A stretch of DNA of 64,000 nucleotides, from NCBI RefSeq assembly GCF_000312665.1, contig NZ_HF536772.1, forward strand, positions 1,982,647 through 2,046,646, written 5' to 3'. This document shows positions 61,683 through 64,000 of this stretch, piece after piece. A model generated the notes under the pieces. It did no database searches. It saw only the letters and a list, made by a program, of their open reading frames with translations, and was not told the origin of the DNA. This DNA is from Rhizobium mesoamericanum STM3625 (GTDB lineage: Bacteria > Pseudomonadota > Alphaproteobacteria > Rhizobiales > Rhizobiaceae). Position numbers and translations under genes: made by a program. The stretch's first letter is position 1, and the number at the start of each line of letters is the position of its first letter.

Positions 61683-62399
61683 TCACGATTTTTGTCCGAC
61701 CCGGAGACATAGGTAGCAGATCGTCCCCAAGACATGGTAGCTCCTTGGGCCGATAGGGTTCGGCAAATGTTCAAGCCTTCATGTCTCGTCATCGACGTAT
61801 CGCAGATCGCAATCCATAGGCTTGTCAGCTCGTCAAAACGTCACCGATCTCTCCGGTCTGGCACGTCAATGTGTTCTGACTACTACGGCGCGATCCTGGC
61901 TACCACTTGGGCGCTTGGCACTCCGAATCTCGCGTCAGCAGAATCGAACTGAGAATCATCCTTCGTCAGCGAAACTGATTCTGCTTAGGATTGAAGCTGT
62001 AGCCACGGGGCGGGCGCCAACTCTTGTCATCCGCATCTCACCCAAAAGACCCGAATCCGGCAAGAAACTGGTTCCAATGTGGCACAATCCACAGCCCCAC
62101 ATCGTTGCCCGAAGCCGGTAAACTCCCGCAGAATCAGGGGTTTCTTAATAAAGTATAAAGAAACGGGAGCGGCGCGTGCCGCATTTGTGACCTTTCAGCA
62201 ACAGCGCATGCGGAAGGCTGTCGCAAATACCCCAAACGGGCAAGTTGGTGATTGCGTGACAGTCCCGGTCTTGTATTTTCAACTTCGGAAGCGAGGGCGG
62301 TTGATCGTCCGACTTCTTGAAACATGGGGATGGGGCAGGGAACGCTGCTCTAACGGCGAAAAACCCAGACCCGATCGAAACTTTGAATTGGAGGTCAAT
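61683..62399. other. Long non-coding stretch between tRNA-Ser and the porin gene
   Basis: 717 bases without a credible gene. The frame of the porin is open upstream to 62079 but the porin signal peptide begins at 62400. Short frames near 61734-62121 have no family resemblance. The far end, 62080-62399, probably holds the porin promoter and leader; TTGCGT-N16-TATTTT at 62252-62279 is a possible sigma-70 promoter. I found no insertion-sequence ends or phage attachment repeat beyond the tRNA itself. Confidence 0.4.
62252..62279 (+). promoter_or_regulatory. Possible sigma-70 promoter of the porin gene
   Basis: TTGCGT at 62252-62257 and TATTTT at 62274-62279, 16 bases apart, about 120 bases before the porin ATG. 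Only partial matches to the consensus; other positions cannot be excluded. Confidence 0.3.
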
Positions 62400-63455
62400 A
62401 TGAACATCAAGAGCCTTCTTCTCGGCTCCGCTGCTGCTCTCGCAGTAGTTTCCGGTGCTCAGGCTGCTGACGCTATCGTTGCTGCTGAGCCGGAACCGGT
62501 TGAATACGTTCGCGTCTGCGACGCTTACGGCACTGGCTACTTCTACATCCCGGGCACGGAAACCTGCCTGAAGATCGAAGGTTACATCCGTTTCCAGGTA
62601 GATTTTGGCAAAGATCAGTCTGATCACGGCAATCCTGGCCCTGGTGGCTTTCCGGAAGGCACGTCTGACTGGGATGCGTTTACCCGTGGTCAGGTTCAGT
62701 TCACGGCCAAGAGCGACACCGAGTATGGTCCGCTCACCGGCGTGATCGTTCTGCAGGCAAACGCTGATGCTGCCAACAGCGCGTTCCAGAACACCAAGCT
62801 CGACTCGGCTTACATCGACATCGCCGGCTTCCGCGCTGGTCTGTTCTACAGCTGGTGGGACGATGGTCTCTCGGGTGAGACGGACGTTCTCGCAAGCCAC
62901 GAGACGCTGCACAACTCCATCCGCTATCAGTACGAGTCTGGCGACTTCTACGCCGGTATCTCGGTTGACGAGCTGGAAGACGGCCACTACAATCCTGGCG
63001 AGAACCCGAACAACGTTGGTGTTGCCCTCGGTCTCGGCGGCAAGGCCGGTGCCTTCACCTATCAGGTTACCGGTGGCTATGACACCGACAATGAAGAAGG
63101 TGCGATCCGTGGCATGGGTACGGTTGCAATTGGCCCGGGCACGCTCGGCCTCGCAGCGGTCTGGGCATCTGGCGGCAACTCCTACTACGATGCTTCCGAG
63201 TGGACCATCGCAGCTGAGTACGCCATCCAGGCGACTGACAAGTTGAAGATCACCCCCGGTGCTCAGTATTTCTGGAACTACGGCCTCGAGTCCAACAACC
63301 AGGATTTCGCCGACGGCGACGCTTGGAAGGTTGGTCTGACGCTTGACTACCAGATCACCGACAACTTCTACGCCAAGGCTTCGGTTCAGTACCTCGACGG
63401 TGACGACATCGACGACCAGACGACTGGCTACTTCCGTCTGCAGCGTGCATTCTAA
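62400..63455 (+). CDS. ropA: Outer membrane porin, RopA type (Porin_2 family)
   Basis: 351 residues, general diffusion porin. Signal peptide MNIKSLLLGSAAALAVVSGA with QA before the cut site, then the rhizobial/Brucella porin opening VRVCDAYGTGYFYIPGTETC with its two cysteines, alternating beta strands, and a C-terminal phenylalanine (FRLQRAF) as required for outer membrane insertion. ATG 62400 follows GGAGG. Codons are strongly biased to a few choices, as in highly expressed genes. Followed by a strong terminator. Confidence 0.95.
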   Translation: MNIKSLLLGSAAALAVVSGAQAADAIVAAEPEPVEYVRVCDAYGTGYFYIPGTETCLKIEGYIRFQVDFGKDQSDHGNPGPGGFPEGTSDWDAFTRGQVQFTAKSDTEYGPLTGVIVLQANADAANSAFQNTKLDSAYIDIAGFRAGLFYSWWDDGLSGETDVLASHETLHNSIRYQYESGDFYAGISVDELEDGHYNPGENPNNVGVALGLGGKAGAFTYQVTGGYDTDNEEGAIRGMGTVAIGPGTLGLAAVWASGGNSYYDASEWTIAAEYAIQATDKLKITPGAQYFWNYGLESNNQDFADGDAWKVGLTLDYQITDNFYAKASVQYLDGDDIDDQTTGYFRLQRAF

Positions 63456-63480
63456 TCTGATCTGACTGATGTCAATCAGG

Positions 63481-63508
63481 AAAGCCCGGCTTTCGAGCCG
63501 GGCTTTTT
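63481..63508 (+). terminator. Rho-independent terminator of the porin gene
   Basis: AAAGCCCGGC and GCCGGGCTTT pair in a 10-bp stem around TTTCGA, followed by TT. It begins 25 bases after the stop codon. Confidence 0.9.
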
Positions 63509-63545
63509 CATTTCAGTCGGGTTGGAAGCTCGCTTGCCTAATTAA

Positions 63546-64000
63546 TTAGATCTCCTGCAGAAACCCTTTTAAGCGCCGAAGCGTCGGCTCAAGATGAAGC
63601 AATGGTGCATGTCCCTGATCAATTGCCTCCAGCACCGCAAGCGACGGGTTGCGGACTGCCATTTCGGCAATCGTCCTCTCCGAGAGAAGATCGGAATTTT
63701 GCCCCTTGATGAGTAAGATCGGGAAAGCTGCCAGCCCGTCGTAATATTGCCAGAAATCAGGCAGCGGCCGGTCGAAATCGATCGTTTGCAGTTGAGCGGC
63801 AATGGCGGGATCGAAGTCGGCCACGGGTCTTTCGTCCACGTCGCGATAGATTGCGGCTGCCATCTCCTGCCAATCAGGCTCGTGGAGAGCGGGGAAGTGC
63901 CGCCCGTGGCAGGCCTTGAGAAATGCGACGGCTTCCGGCCAATCGCTCGGCGGCACGGGAAAGTTCAGGTAGTCTCGAATGCGCTTCAGGCCGTTGGCTT
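63546..64000 (-). CDS. Alpha/beta hydrolase, C-terminal part, truncated by the window edge
   Basis: The frame enters at the right edge and runs through GLKRIRDYLNFPVPPSDW to the end; about 151 codons are visible. The core LLIKGQNSDLLSERTIAEM and DQGHAPLLHLEPT match the acid and histidine segments of alpha/beta hydrolases (Asp in NSDLL, His in GHAPLL). The nucleophile and N-terminus lie outside. A GTG at 63956 is internal and is not a start. Confidence 0.8.
   Translation of the reverse strand, partial: ANGLKRIRDYLNFPVPPSDWPEAVAFLKACHGRHFPALHEPDWQEMAAAIYRDVDERPVADFDPAIAAQLQTIDFDRPLPDFWQYYDGLAAFPILLIKGQNSDLLSERTIAEMAVRNPSLAVLEAIDQGHAPLLHLEPTLRRLKGFLQEI

Noticed and set aside
61559..61792. 77-codon minus-strand frame across the tRNA region
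   Set aside because: It reads GEEGIRTLDT and LAGERLRPLGHLS, the well-known false protein produced by translating the antisense of tRNA-Ser.
1..64000. CRISPR arrays, prophage, complete insertion sequences, rRNA operons
   Set aside because: No regularly spaced repeats, integrase or transposase reading frames or rRNA-like sequence were seen on either strand.

Overview
The window is chromosomal DNA of an alphaproteobacterium of the Rhizobiaceae (Rhizobium / Ensifer type). The evidence is the gene content and order: a cytochrome c maturation tail (ccmF-ccmH, the rhizobial cycKL genes) followed by degP, an OmpR-type two-component pair, glnE and a PleC-like kinase; an iolR/iolC-D-E-B cluster with a divergent iolY; a RopA-type porin; DUF1127 and host-attachment proteins. 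The DNA is GC-rich throughout. I saw no prophage, complete insertion sequence, CRISPR array or rRNA, so this is core genome rather than an island.

Layout. 1-14 kb: cytochrome c maturation, MFS exporter, periplasmic protease, envelope two-component system, GlnE, PleC-like kinase, PepN. 14-24 kb: an EamA transporter, an unassigned double winged-helix protein, a divergent uracil-DNA glycosylase, a stand-alone Hsp70-like ATPase, and an RND pump with its adaptor. 24-35 kb: an atypical SDR, ETF-ubiquinone oxidoreductase, an acetyltransferase whose 5' end looks frameshifted, an Lrp regulator beside a DMT exporter, MgtE with a long leader, an MFS exporter with a structured upstream element, a lipid kinase, and a glutamine-synthetase-like gene divergent from a class III aminotransferase. 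35-41.5 kb: a polyprenyl-phosphate sugar module (ArnT-like transferase, GT2 synthase, YbhN-like protein) and an ECF42 sigma operon with three DGPF/YCII proteins. 41.8-52 kb: AMP nucleosidase, GST, DUF2147, small Sel1 protein, HisC-like aminotransferase, two paralogous PilZ-type proteins flanking a host-attachment protein, MATE pump, small Cys-rich protein, AraC regulator and DUF1127. 52-61.5 kb: inositol catabolism and a ferredoxin-reductase-like flavoprotein. 61.5-64 kb: tRNA-Ser(GCT), a long non-coding stretch, the porin and a truncated alpha/beta hydrolase.

The regulatory signals are the most interesting part. (1) The mgtE leader contains an 18-codon reading frame resembling enterobacterial MgtL in length and proline content, plus mutually exclusive helices, one of which covers the mgtE ribosome-binding region. 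(2) The ECF42/DGPF operon carries TGTCGA-N17-CGTC directly upstream, matching the published ECF42 autoregulatory promoter. (3) The iolC and iolR upstream regions hold one perfect and two near-perfect GGAA-N6-TTCC sites, the published S. meliloti IolR operator. (4) Two distant intergenic regions share TTTACGTwwACGT, a candidate for a common MerR-type (LiuR-like) operator.

All calls come from reading the sequence and from family knowledge; no database search or folding program was run.
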